From NCBI GenBank assembly GCA_003117195.1, contig BDSI01000010.1, forward strand, positions 344,696 to 408,695: DNA of 64,000 nt. Direction: 5' to 3'. Below, piece by piece: positions 10,316 to 21,930 of the stretch. Position 1 is the first letter of the stretch; every line of letters starts with the position of its first letter. The position numbers and the translations under genes were made by a program. The notes beneath the pieces are model-generated. The model saw nothing but the letters and a program-made list of their open reading frames with translations, was not told the origin of the DNA and did no database searches. Source of the stretch: Eudorina sp. 2006-703-Eu-15 (taxonomy: Eukaryota > Chlorophyta > Chlorophyceae > Chlamydomonadales > Volvocaceae).

Positions 10316-12742
10316 CTTGTCCTCGCCAAATACCGGGACAGTCACGCAGTATCAGACAGCCCGTTCGCTTACCAGGCCGCCCAAGAAGCCGTCCAGCGGG
10401 CGCCCGTGCCGGCTCCTGCAGCGTCAGAATAAGATTAAATAACAGCCAGCAAACGGTTCGGTGCGGAAAGGCGGAAAGTGTGGGTAAATGTCGTACGGCT
10501 GGTTTTTGTGTCTCCAGACTGGTATACCAAGACTTTCTGGGCAGGCAGGGCCAACAGCAGGACTGCTTCGTGGTTCGTGGTAAGAGCATCACACGAGTGT
10601 CTGAAAGTGCAAACCCGCAGGTTGGCTTGTGTCGGAGCGTGTTCGGGGAGGTACAGTCTGCGTTCAGGAAACACAGCTACTGCATGTGAAATGTTGTCCG
10701 TGGTGAGCTCAACCTGATTTTGGTGAGGTCATGCCCATTCATGCCGTAAATTGGACTCTGCCACGCGTTGGGCTGCAGCGGCGGGCAGCAGTAGCGTGCA
10801 GAAGTAGATGCGCTCAGTGGATAGCAGTAGATAGCCTTCGACCGCAATGAGGATACTGTAGCTGCAAACGGCTGCCACAGCAGCAGCTACACTGGGTTTT
10901 GCTCCAGGCAATACGCCTGGGCTCCAGCCCGGCCGCCTACTGACTTGAATCAGCCGTGCGGCGCAGACGTGAACCGACTTGTGCCCTTACCGTGGCGGCC
11001 ACTGACTTGCACGTGCATAAGCGCATGGGATGCGCTCTTGGCCATTCGGATCACGTCGGCCCCTGGGGTCGGGGCTGTGATGAGGCCGTGATGGAATCGA
11101 TCCTCGCCAGAAGGGCCGTGCCTTTGCAACATGCACCCAATGCGCTGTCCTCGTGCCCGGGCTTGTGATGGTTTTTGAGTTTAGTATGCGACAGTGGACC
11201 CCGCGGGCCACAGGTGGTCGGTGTGTCATTTCGCGTCGTGCTGGAAATGAGTCAGGTATGGCCCTCGGGTGGACCTTCCCTCCTTCGTAGCTTTACAGGC
11301 ACACGTTCAACCGGCTGTCCCTTCCGTTGCCAGTGCTGACAGAGGAACGCGGGACCAGCGCCGGACGGAAGGCGGAGACGGCATCATTGGGGCAGCAAGT
11401 TGTGGCCTATGCCCTTGGGGTGGAGCGGGAGCGGGAGAGCTGGCATGCTGGGGGGTGCAGTGCTGCTGCAGTAATACACATCGTACATCCTGCCGTACGT
11501 ACACGTACAGTATCGCTCTCCGATATGGCGCACATGAACGCCTCTGTAACAAATTACGGTGTCCCTGCGCCCTGAGGCGTTTGGTTGTGGCCGCAAACCA
11601 GCGCTTTCGAGTGGACGGAGCACCAGCTGCCTGGGAGGTCGCACTGCCGTCCAGAATCCTAACCGCTTTGAGCGTACGGTATTCGCGGCTTGGGGGGTAT
11701 CCGCAGCTGTGCGCTCTACAACGATCGTAGGAACAGGTTTCGATAGCCCGTCATCTATGCCGGCGGCTCTCGCCAGCGCCGCCGTACTGGTGCGGTACTG
11801 CAGGATAATTGCCAGTTGGCGAGAGTCTGGTCAGGGCTCTAAAGACGGAAAACAGCGCAAGCGACCATTGCATGCTCAAAAGTCAGAACAGTCGGCAAAA
11901 CACCTTGCGACGTGCATTCCCACAGACCTCGAGACCCACGGGGGCCCAGGTTGCGTCGGTGCCGCCTTGCCTTGGCGCAACGCCTGGCCGTTTGCTCGTG
12001 CGCACCAGCTCAAATGCCTCAACACAACAGCTCAAATGCATCAACACAACAATCACAAATCCGCATGCCGCACACCAACATCACACATGCCTCCGAGGTT
12101 CGGGCGGCTTCCTCGCGCACCACCATTTCCCGTCGACGCAAACTGCCCGGGGAAGTCGGAAGACACCAGCTGTGCTGATGTCGCGCCGGTATGGGATGTG
12201 CCTGCGCGATGTGAACAGTCCGAAACAAGCACGACCATAACCCAACCCGTGCGGAACATCCATAAACTCCAGACCGTCGGTACGTTGGCCCACTCAGGCT
12301 CAGCCCACAGAGGAGCCCAACCGACCCGACCACTGCGCCACAGTCAGTGTCCCATACATCCCGTACACAGGTGCTGCCGTAAATACGGCTGCTGTTCTGT
12401 GCAGAGATAAATGATCTATGATTTGAATGAATGCGACAGGCTGTGCAACGCTGAATGAGCGAATGCATCTCGGTCCAACCGCCTTGGAATGTCCACGGCG
12501 GCATTTGGTTGCCGTGTGCGCGAATCAATCGACCCGCACGCATGCCGTGAATTGGGGGCCGTACGCATGCACGTCAGATGTGGTACTGCTGCGGCGGGAC
12601 ATCGTCCCGTACCGTCTAGTTGTTCTAGGTTGAGCCGCACAGTACCGTCGACGGCCCATCCGCCCAAATCCGTCTGCAGCTTTCCATCCCTGCATCCCAC
12701 CCGCCCGCCCTCCCCGCTGCATTCAAACGGATCGACATTGCC
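10316..12742. other. No confidently supported gene
   Basis: Several open frames of 80-280 codons overlap on both strands, for example around 11559-12410, without motifs, splice structure or consistent codon use. A short transposon-end motif (cagtggaccccgcgg) lies near 11190-11215. The last part is 3' flank of F-box-like copy 3. Confidence 0.4.
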
Positions 12743-15700
12743 TCACTGGAAGCCGGCCTGGGCGAAACAGCTTGCCCTCACCCAGAACTCGCTCTCGACC
12801 ACCTTCTCCAAGTCCCCGCAGAAGACGAGGATGTCCATCGCACACGCAAGCACGCTGCTGATCCGGTCTGTCCCGCCGCTGCTGCTGTTGTTGCTGTTGC
12901 TGCTGCCGCCGCCGCCGCTGCTGTTGATACCGGGTGTTGCCAACAGGGCCGCACCGCAGCAGCGCTGCCAGTGCTCATCGACGACCTTCAAAAGGAGCGG
13001 CAGGGCGGGGGAGATGGGGACGGCGGAGGGAGGGACACAGGCACACAGCCGTCACCTCAGTGCGGGGAAACCTCCCTAGACCCCCCCGCTAGACCACCTG
13101 TCGGTACCCTCAGCCGCGCACCGTACAGGCGGCCGTGAGGGCGTCTGCTTACCGCACACGCACACGCACCATCGCCGTCAATCCTGACCGCGGACATGCC
13201 TTCGCCACTACGGGTCCGCTACTGCGAGTCCGCCACTACGGGTTCGTCACTTCTACACGCGTCATAGGACACGCCCGGCACTCGGAGGACGCAAGCGTGC
13301 CGGCGCCGGCTCCCACGCCGGCTTGTCTGCTTGGCTGTGGCCCCAAGCGGATAACCACCCGATTCCATCACAGCCCAGCCCAGCCCAGCCTAGCCCGACA
13401 GCGGCAATATGCCAGGCCCCGACGAGCGCTGTATCCCCAGGGCCAGCCGTCGCGGTCCCCAGTTGCCTGGGCAGCTGTCACTGACGGTTGCCTCTTGACG
13501 GTTGCTTCTTGACGGTTGCCTCTTGACGGTTGCCTCTTGACGGTTGCTTCTTGACGGTTGCCTCTTGACGGTTGCTTCTTGACGGTTGCCTCTTGACGGT
13601 TGCCTCTTGACGGTTGCTTCTTGACGGTCCCTCCCAACGAATGATCAGCAACCGTTGCTCAAACCGCTTCGGAAGGCGCCAGGAATCCCATCTTCCCATG
13701 ACCCAACCGCGGGCCCGATGTACGAACACGCACGACCGTGCGTGTTGAAATGCTGCGAGAGGCAGCCCCTGGAGGGGTTCCGTGCTGGGGCCCTGCTGGG
13801 GGCGCGTCCCCGTCCGCCCCCTTCATTGTACGGCGCGCCTGCGCGTTCCCCCAACCCTCTTCCCCGACCCGGCCCTGCGCCCCAACCGCTTCCCTGGCGC
13901 CTCAGTCCTCCGACCCGCCCCTGAGACGCACCTGTTTCAGCGCGCCGCCCAGGGCCCGGAGCACCAGCGACGGTTGGACTTCGGGCGGGTCGCCGCTGCT
14001 GCACCCCGCCGGCACAGGCACCACTTGGTCGGCAGCCGGGGCCTCCTCCCTCCCTCCCTCCTCCATGGCCTCCCCGGCGGCCACCGCGATGGCGGCACCA
14101 GGCCTCGGCGCCAGCAGCAGTCCCGCCAGCTCACCCAACAGCCCGGCCGAGTCGGAGCACACCAGCAGCGCGCCGTACTGAGGACACGCGGCATAGGAGA
14201 CGGTGGGAAGGGTCCGAGCATTCACATCGCCATCCCTCCTACCGCCACCACCATCGCCGCCAGCCTCGCCGCCCCTACCACCACTGCTTCCTTGCTTGCC
14301 AACGGAAGGCTGAGTGCCGGTGCTGTTGATACTGGCCGCACCGCCATCTAACGGGTCTTCGCACTCGCACTCGCCGCCAGCGTCAGCGGCAGAGTCGGCA
14401 GCTGCGTCAGCGGCAGTGTCGGCAGCTTCGGCGACGGCGACGCACCGACCATGCCGCGCCCGTCGCCGCTCCACTCGATCCATCGCCCGATCCAACAAAT
14501 CCAACAGCCAATCCTCGCAGTTGGTTACGAATCGCTCATAGTCCCCATCTACACACGCGTCCAGCGCCGGCGCCATGGATCGGCCCCGCAGCAGCAGCGC
14601 GTACACAGCCCTGCTGCTGCTGCTGCCATCCCGGTCGCCATCGTCGCCCATGGCACCGCCGCCGCTCCGTCTGCGGGCTACACCGTCGGCCCCGTCACAA
14701 TGGCTCGCACCCGGAGGACCGAGAGGGCTACTGCGGGCAACGGCTGTAGCACCCGACTGCATCCAGGCCTCGAACGGGACGGCGGTGGCCTCTTGGCCGC
14801 TGCTGGCTCCGCTGCCGCCTCCAGCAGCGCAGCATCCACCGCTGCTCGGGTCCGCCGCCGCCGCCGCCAAGGCGACGGAGCGGGTCGCCACTGACCCATG
14901 GGTCGGATCCAGGCGCCGGAGGAAGGCTTCCCGCAAATCCTCTACACCGGGCGAAGGCGGTTGTTGCTGCTGCCCCTGCTGCTGCCCCTGCTGCTGCCCC
15001 TGCTGCTGCCCCTGCTGCTGTTGATGCGGATGCAAGTGCTGTCGTTCGCCGCCCTGCGGGGCTGACGGCGGCAGCGCCGCCGCAGGGAGCGGCCCCAGCC
15101 GCACCCAGGACGGCAGCTCCACGCCGCTCACGATCTTGAAGTGGTCGGTGTTTTCGATGGAGAAGGCGAGCCATGCCGGCCAGCACCGCAGCAGCTGCAC
15201 GGTGGCGATCAGCCCGCGCAACGTGGCCGTGGGCTGGAGTACGACGGTGTCCACCTCCACGTGTTGGCTGCGATGCAGCAACGTAAGGAACGGGGTGCGC
15301 CTGTACGGCACCGACCCGTCGGCCCAGACGGACGACAAACGGAGGTACGGCAGCGGGGCCTGCTTCAGCAGCCCGCAGCTGGCCAGGTGCGTCCAGCGCC
15401 GCGAGTCTGCGCCGTCTAGGTAGACGGGCGAGTCCACCTCCACGCCCGTGAGGGCGCCGGACTGGAAGGTCAGCGTGCGAGAGTCGATGCGCAGCTCGCG
15501 GAGGCTGGGCGGGAGGTTGTCCAGCAGCATCACGCCCGGCGGGAGTCCGCGGAACGCGGGAGAGTAATCACGCCGTGGGAAAATCAGGACCTCGAGGCTG
15601 CTGTGGGTTGACAGGGCAGACAGCAGGCCCGTCAGCTGGCACGGATTACAAGCGAGCGGGTCGATGATGCCCAGCTCGACCCGTTTGAGGGACGTCAAGG

Positions 15701-16163
15701 CGCGTAGAGTGTCCTCGACCAGGACCACTGCGTCGGGGTGGCGGTCGGCGGTCGCGCGCCCGTCGATGCTCAGGGATGTGATGCGCGCTCTGAGCTCCTC
15801 GGACCAGCCGGTCAGTAACTGGGACAGCACGGACTGACATGCTGCGTAGCTCGCTTCAAGCTTGTCGTCGAGGGCGATAATCTTTAGCTCGTTGCATCGC
15901 GGAAACTGCAGAGCTGGCGGGGGCTCCGCGCCAGCAGCGGTCCCCACGGTCAGCGTCACCTTGCGTACGTTATCGTCGATGAATCGTTTGAACGTTTTGC
16001 ACGTTAACCGGCCCACTTGCAAGCATCTGTTTGCGAGCAACCTGTGCACAAGAACGTCCACAGCCCGTGCTTCCAGGGCGTAAAGTACTTGCAAAAAATC
16101 TGTATCGCTTGTTGCAACGGATGAAAGCATGACCGGATGTTCCAAATCATTGGTAGGGAACAT
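12743..16163 (-). CDS. F-box-like / leucine-rich family, copy 3 (intact)
   Basis: Best-preserved member, 824 codons. Exon 1 is 13932-16163 and exon 2 is 12743-12985; the donor is CAG|GTGCGT and the acceptor CTTTTGAAG, phase 0. The N-terminus (about 22-68) is F-box-like: DFLQVLYALEARAVDVLVHR, then LTCKTFKRFIDDNVR. Leucine-rich strands follow to about residue 230 (LTSLKRVELG, SSLEVLIFPR, SLRELRIDSR). A Gln-rich run built on QQQG lies near 379-402. The family C-terminal half then shows VYALLLRGRS (about 517), WLLDLLDRAMDRVERR (about 548) and ALLVCSDSAGLLGELAGLLL (about 658). Exon 2 encodes VVDEHW...ACAMDILVFCGDLEKVVES, matching the last exons of copies 1 and 2. A substrate-adaptor role in a ubiquitin ligase is an inference from the N-terminus. 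The start could also be the second Met (residue 12), since paralogues begin nearer the F-box-like segment. Confidence 0.65.
13482..13627. repeat. 14-bp tandem repeat in the copy 3 intron
   Basis: About ten copies of gacggttgcctctt, with a c/t variant (gcttctt), inside the 946-bp intron (12986-13931). The multi-frame RQEATVKKQPSRGN-type open frames here are repeat artefacts. Confidence 0.9.
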
Positions 16164-16180
16164 GACTTCTTAGTTCCGAA

Positions 16181-16267
16181 GCGCTTGCTATTACAGAGTT
16201 ATTACAGAGTGTCAGTCTAGTTGCGCTTGTTACTACAGAGTTATTACAGAGTGTCAGTCTAGTTGCG
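16181..16267. repeat. 42-bp direct repeat upstream of copy 3
   Basis: Two copies of a 42-bp unit (16181-16222 and 16223-16264) beginning gcgcttg and containing attacagagtgtcagtctag. They start 18 bp upstream of the copy 3 ATG, within its probable 5' leader/promoter. Confidence 0.85.
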
Positions 16268-17723
16268 TTGGCTACGCTTCAGAAATTACCAAGAATATAT
16301 ACAATGTCTTTCATGCCTAATGGATGTGACTCGGCCCTGGACCGAGGCGCGTTTGCTCATACAAGTTCGTACGCAAGTTCGCGTTTCAACAAGTTAAGTA
16401 GTTCGGTTTACCACAGTCATAATGATCAAGCATCAACATCTTCACTCTTGCATACTCAATCAGTGCTGTTGATCAGCGGTCCTGTAATCCTGCCCCCTCA
16501 AGATATTTGTCATGGCACCAGTACTACGGTTAAAAACGGTTGAGAGATGCGTCGTCCGGCGGGCATAGCAGGTTTCCAGACGGCAGGTAGCAATACATTT
16601 CGATACATATCGAGTTTGCTGCCCAGCAGTAGGTCGGATGAATAGCATATATTCGTTCATTCACGACAACCTGTTCGGTTTACAACGAACGAAAGCCTGG
16701 ACGCAACCTGACGCAACAACTTGGGTTTCGATGGGACCGATGGCATCCGTCCTTGCTTCCATCCAACTATCTGTCCCCGGTGCGAACAACGAACCGCTAC
16801 TTCTGTCGCCCCATCCAACCACGTCCATTCCTTCCTGCCGGAAGGACGACCGTGCGTGCACTGCCCTACATCTCTCTTATACAGGACACAGTTCACACGC
16901 ACGGCCAGCTGCTCCCCGGCTGCAACCTTTTCACACACACTCCATCACCGACGGGGCAGGGGACTGCCTACTTTAGGGAGCGGACGTGCCGGCCTTCATT
17001 GCCCCCTCGGTGCGCAGCGTATCTCGTACGTACGTACGCTTCACTACCGTGCGCGTGGCTGGGTAGGTAGCTACACGCATGCAGCCCAACCGCTCCCAGC
17101 AGCAACAGTACCTCCGCGTTTACTTCCGACGACGTGTCCTCCAATGCTCATCAACTGAGAACGCAGTTCCAACCATTTCAACAAACGATGCCGCGCTCAA
17201 AGCGAGCACAACAGCGATTCAGGTTCCAACGTGGCCGAATGTGGCGAGCGTGTCGATGACTCGGTGGCTGTCGGCACTACGTACAGCAGCGCGCATTCGC
17301 CGACGATGGACTACATACCCCCGCCGTGAACCGCAGGCGGAGGAAGCAACGCTCACAGCGTGACACGCAAGAAATAATAGAACGAAGAAGTTTACGTCAC
17401 CAAGCGAATATAACGTACGAGGAGCTCATGTCATTTCAGCAAACAGTATCAACGTTTACTACCGCCTGGTACTACACCGTATCGAAGCGCTCCGCCTAGC
17501 CGCGTGCGTGCTGCCGCAGCGGCCCAATGTTGCACAAACATGCACGTGCTTACGCCGTTTCCATCCCATTACTACTGCTGTTGTCTTGTGCTTTCTAGAT
17601 AACGTCCACGGCAACCTAGACCTTGCTTGGTATCCCTGCTAGTTAGCTAATACACTAACTTCTGTATGTTACTCCTAAGATGAATGTTCCCTGCTGGGAA
17701 GCTTCGTCCGTCCGTCCGTCCGT
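16268..17723. other. Gene-free stretch upstream of copy 3
   Basis: No gene supported. Open frames are short and uncharacteristic. A (CCGT)n run at about 17704-17728 directly precedes the MITE target site. Confidence 0.4.
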
Positions 17724-18140
17724 CCGTCGATCAGGGTGGCTATCTTAAGATATAAATATCTATTCCGCCGAAAAACTTCTGAAATTTTAGATACTTTTGG
17801 CCTGCCAAAACATGGAGCTTAAGGTACTTTGACCCCTCGTGTGGGACATGATATCTTCCCGTTGACATATACTCGGACGAGTGATGGGGTCCCCGATATC
17901 TCCCACCCGGGGTCGGTTCTCGCCGTCTGCAGTCATCTATGGCTAGGTGATGCACTTATGGGTTCGGTTCGTGGAAGTTTTCCATCACTGTTGCGCCCTG
18001 TCCGATGCCCTCTGTAGATACTTCGGGCCGTTTCCAGTTGGAAATATCTCCCCATAGACAGATACTTTCAGCGTTTCGAAGCCAGGTGTATCTCTGGCCG
18101 TAGATACTCCCAAAAATAAGATAGCCACCCTGCCGTCGAT
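17724..18140. mobile_element. hAT-type MITE, 401 bp, with 8-bp target duplication
   Basis: The element spans 17732-18132. Its ends are perfect 16-bp inverted repeats, cagggtggctatctta at the left and taagatagccaccctg at the right. It is flanked on both sides by the same 8 bp, ccgtcgat (17724-17731 and 18133-18140). An 8-bp duplication with ends starting CAGGG is the signature of the hAT superfamily. It has no transposase frame, so it is non-autonomous. It sits about 60 bp downstream of the stop of the small secreted-protein gene. Confidence 0.9.
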
Positions 18141-18198
18141 GTACCCTGTCCATCTGGACCCGGATCCCCCGCTGCTGTGTGCCGTCCGCTCGCCGCCC

Positions 18199-19378
18199 TC
18201 ACGGTGACATCGTGGCCCCCGCCGCCACCTTGTCGCACAGCGGCCCCAGGAAGCCCTCGAACTTGGACCGGAACTCGTCCATGCTGCAGGGCCCCGCTCC
18301 CGTCAGGTAGTATCGGCAGTAGCCGCCGCCACCCTGCAGGCAGGCAGGTAGGCATGCAACGATCGATGTTGTACGTAGCCGTTCAATCACGCATCGGGAC
18401 CAGCAGGGGGGTAGAGTTTAGGGGTTTCCTTGGACGGGCGGATCGGGAAATAAACACCCACGCCCGCCCACCCGGGCCGAGGTGATTACACGATACGGTA
18501 CCAGGTCTCCCAGGTATCCCTCCCCGGTACCCGGCTACCCGCCCGCCTGCCCCGTTACTGCTGCTGCTGCTGCCGGGGTGCACTAACCCAGCCAAGGTAC
18601 GGCATCCCGCCCCGCCTGCATGCCCCACTACTACTGCCCTTGAAAGAGCCCTCCATCCCGCTCTCTCCCCCTCCCCCTCCAATTTCCAATAATACCAGTT
18701 TCCCATATATGCCCTCCCCCGCCCCCTCCTCACCAGAGCGTAGGTGCGCGCGTCAGCCAGGCACTGGTCCTTGCTGGCGTTGCTGTAGCACGTGGCCATG
18801 GGCGGCAGGCTGGGGCTCTCGTCGCTCTGCGACCCAAGGGTCGGCCGCGGGCAGTCGCCATTGGCCTGCCCGCAGGCGGACTCCGCCACCGCGGCGGCCC
18901 CGTTGCTGTCCCAGGCGGTGCATGCCGGGTTTGACTGGAGGAGATGACGAGCCCTGTATGCATGTGTCGTACGTAGGGCCCCACCCACGCGGGCAGGCGT
19001 TGCTGAACAGTTTAGTTTTCAACCCTTAACGTGGGATATCGGTTTGGGACCCCGGATTCATCCGGAGTCGTGCGCAGGTCCGTGTCTTACGGCAGCACTT
19101 ACGCGGCTGCTGGCTACCAGCAGCCCAGCTCCGTTTCGCAATAATGCAGGCCTTTCTTTCTTTTCCTGCCATCCCCCTAACCATCCGTCTACTTACTGTG
19201 CCGGCTTCCGCGCGTGGCCAGTTTGGGCCGACAGCAGCGGCTCCGACAGCACCACCACCTGCGCGCCCATCGCCACCACCGCCAGGAGCAGCGCCAGGCC
19301 CCAGCCGCGCGGAGGAGAGCCGACGACAGCGGCGGCCCTGCGGGCGCAAGGTAGGCGGGTGCTGCGGCCCTGCGCCAT
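18199..19378 (-). CDS. Small Cys-rich, probably secreted protein
   Basis: Two exons are well supported. Exon 18734-18934 has acceptor CTCCTCCAG and donor CTG|GTGAGG. Exon 18199-18333 has acceptor CTGCCTGCAG and ends in TGA. Both are phase 0. They encode a Cys-rich chain: NPACTAWDSNG, ESACGQANGDCPRP, MATCYSNASKDQCLADARTY, then GGGGYCRYYLTGAGPC and FEGFLGPLCDKVAAG. Upstream, 19197-19378 encodes a possible signal anchor (GWGLALLLAVVAMGAQVVVL) before a GTAAGT donor. Its phase does not match the next exon directly, so a mini-exon or a different first exon is likely. I do not recognise the family. The eight or so Cys residues and the hydrophobic N-terminus suggest secretion. Confidence 0.45.
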
Positions 19379-21060
19379 CTGGCTTCTGCTTCTGCTTCTG
19401 CTACTGCTGCAGCGGCTGGCTTCGGGTTATTATTATTTACCGGACGGCGGAGCGGTGTAATGATGATGATGATGATGATGATGTGTGAGACGAACGCGTT
19501 CCGCAGGTTCCTGCGGGCAAGGTCCAATCACGTGGGACGGTTAGCGCGATCCCGGCGGCTGCTGAAGGGGGGAGGACGGAGGAGTAGTGATGGGAAAGCA
19601 CCCAGGCGCGTGTGTGCGCGTCACACCACCCAACGCGGGCGGAGTGGCCCTGCGCGCGCGTGCTGCGACCTTCCACGGTTAGGGACATACCTTCGTTGCG
19701 TTGTGTCCACGATACGGTTTGGAGTTGTGCTAAACAGGATTAAATAATAATCTGAGGTGCGTGCTGATGAGGGGGTAGGTTCCCTGATGAGGGATCGATG
19801 CCGGTCGGTCGATGCGTGGGACGACCGGGCCGTTGAGCGGCCGCCAAGGTTTGGGATTGGAACTGAACTGAACGGCCACGATGACGGGTCGTCGTAGGAT
19901 GTATTCCGCAGAGCAAGGTCGGTGCACCACGCCGGCGCCGAGGGTGGCTGGATGCTTGGACGATGCCCCAGGTCAACTCCCGGGCGTTCAATGGTTCTGC
20001 TGTCGCCGTGCTCGCGAAATCGATCCCAGGTATCCCCGGCACTCGTCTGTCGTAGCTTGTGCGTGTCGAGCACTACTAACCGACGATCCTTTCTGGGGTC
20101 TGCTGTAGCATAAATTTTATATATGTATATGAAATTTGTGCATCTGAAAAAGAGCATTCACTTCCCGGCCGATTGCCGCCGACCGACCTGCGCCGTCGAC
20201 CGTGCGTTTCCGGGTCCGTCCTCCCTCCCTCGGGTCGGGTCGGGTCCGTTCACCCCACGAGTGGACCGGCCCCAGCCATCGCCTTGTGTGTGCATCGGCG
20301 TCGGCATCGGTGTCGGCATCGGCATCGGCGTCGGCGGTTGCGCGTGTGTGCGTGCGTGTTAGGCAGGAAACGCGCATGCGCGTTCGCTCGCTCGATCGCC
20401 CCGACAGCAGCCGCCGGAGCAGCCGGTGCGGCTGTCCGGAGCGCACGACTGGGTGGGCGCACGGCTCAGCGCCGTGCGGTCGTGCTGCTTATGTGTGGAC
20501 CCATATGTTGTCGAACGGTGACCGATGCGCCATGCGCCATGCCATGCCAGCACGACAACTGCGGCCGGCTGCTGCACCATGCATGGTCTCTTGTCTGTCG
20601 CACACAAACGCACCGCCGGGTCTGCTGCTTCCTCTCTTTGGAAAGGACAGCAAGAAATGAAGGAAAGTAAATCATAACCTTAAAACGAACTGACGGGTTT
20701 CGGCCAGGAACCAGGACATTCCGGGTCAGACGTGGCGATTGTACGACAGGATGTACGACTTACACGCACGTGTGCACACCGGGTTCCGCTGCGGTGCACG
20801 CACGTGTGTCCGACAATGACCGCCCGCCCGCAGGTATTTTACTGAAGCGTAGCATGCCGCCGTAGTGTGCCGCATGTATTCAGCGCCACATCCGGTCTGC
20901 ACGATAGATGGACGGGCGATGTCATCGGCAGCGCCGCGAACAGCGTCGCACCCATTGCGCTTCGTTCGGCGGCTGGGGCGTCGTGTATGTCTGTATGCGT
21001 CTGTATGCGTATGTATGCAATGCGAACCCTTCGCCGCCCACCGCGCACCCAACAGACGGG
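19379..21060. other. Low-complexity intergenic region
   Basis: No gene supported. It holds a GAT triplet run at 19457-19482 and a gtcggcatcg-type hexamer repeat at about 20290-20337. Apparent coding frames here (poly-Met, poly-Ile) come from those repeats. Confidence 0.5.
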
Positions 21061-21167
21061 TTTCCTTGCTGTACACACACACACACTCGTCCGCGTGCGC
21101 AATTAGGGTCCTCGCAAGTCGTGTCTCTCGGTTTATTTTAACACATACATTACAAAGACACACTACG

Positions 21168-21267
21168 AACACACACACACACACACACTTCACTTCTTGT
21201 TGCTCAGTTCTCTTTCAACACACACACACACACACACACTTCACTTCTCGCTGCTCAGTTCTCTTTC

Positions 21268-21335
<68 letters not shown>
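21168..21335. repeat. CA microsatellites within a duplicated unit
   Basis: CA runs at about 21170-21188, 21219-21239 and 21269-21335 are separated by two copies of a roughly 30-bp unit containing ttcacttct and gctcagttctctttcaac. The unit plus its CA run was duplicated in tandem. Confidence 0.9.
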
Positions 21336-21336
<1 letters not shown>

Positions 21337-21744
21337 GGCCTGACGCGTGCGAGCCGCCTCGCTCTGGCTCAGCTGGGCAGGCAGGCCTGCCGGAGGGTGC
21401 AACCCTAGCTATTACGATTAGGTTGGGACGCGGGACCAGGCTAGTTTTACCGCACCAAGCAGGGGCGCGCCTCCGAAACGCGCCCTGGGTGCTGCAAGGA
21501 CTTGAGGAGGTTGAACAGCGGACTGCGAGGCGCAGACCGCCCGGGATGGGCCTTCGCCCACTCCCTTGAGGGGGCACAGCGGTCACCGATCCTCGGGGAT
21601 CGGGCACGCGCCCTAGGTTGAGAGCGAGGGGACAGAGGCCCCTTACGCCCCTTTCCCCCGTATCCGGGGGAAAGTGCTTCGGCGGTCTCCCGTATGGGGC
21701 GGGTTAGCGCCCCCGGCCAGTGTCGGCCCGGCAGATATGTAACG

Positions 21745-21890
<146 letters not shown>

Positions 21891-21930
21891 TCAGGACGCG
21901 CGAGTGCTCTAGGTCAAGCAAAGGGGGAAT

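Noticed and set aside
19460..19747. Small protein beginning with a Met run
   Set aside because: The start is a GAT/ATG triplet repeat; no conserved content follows.
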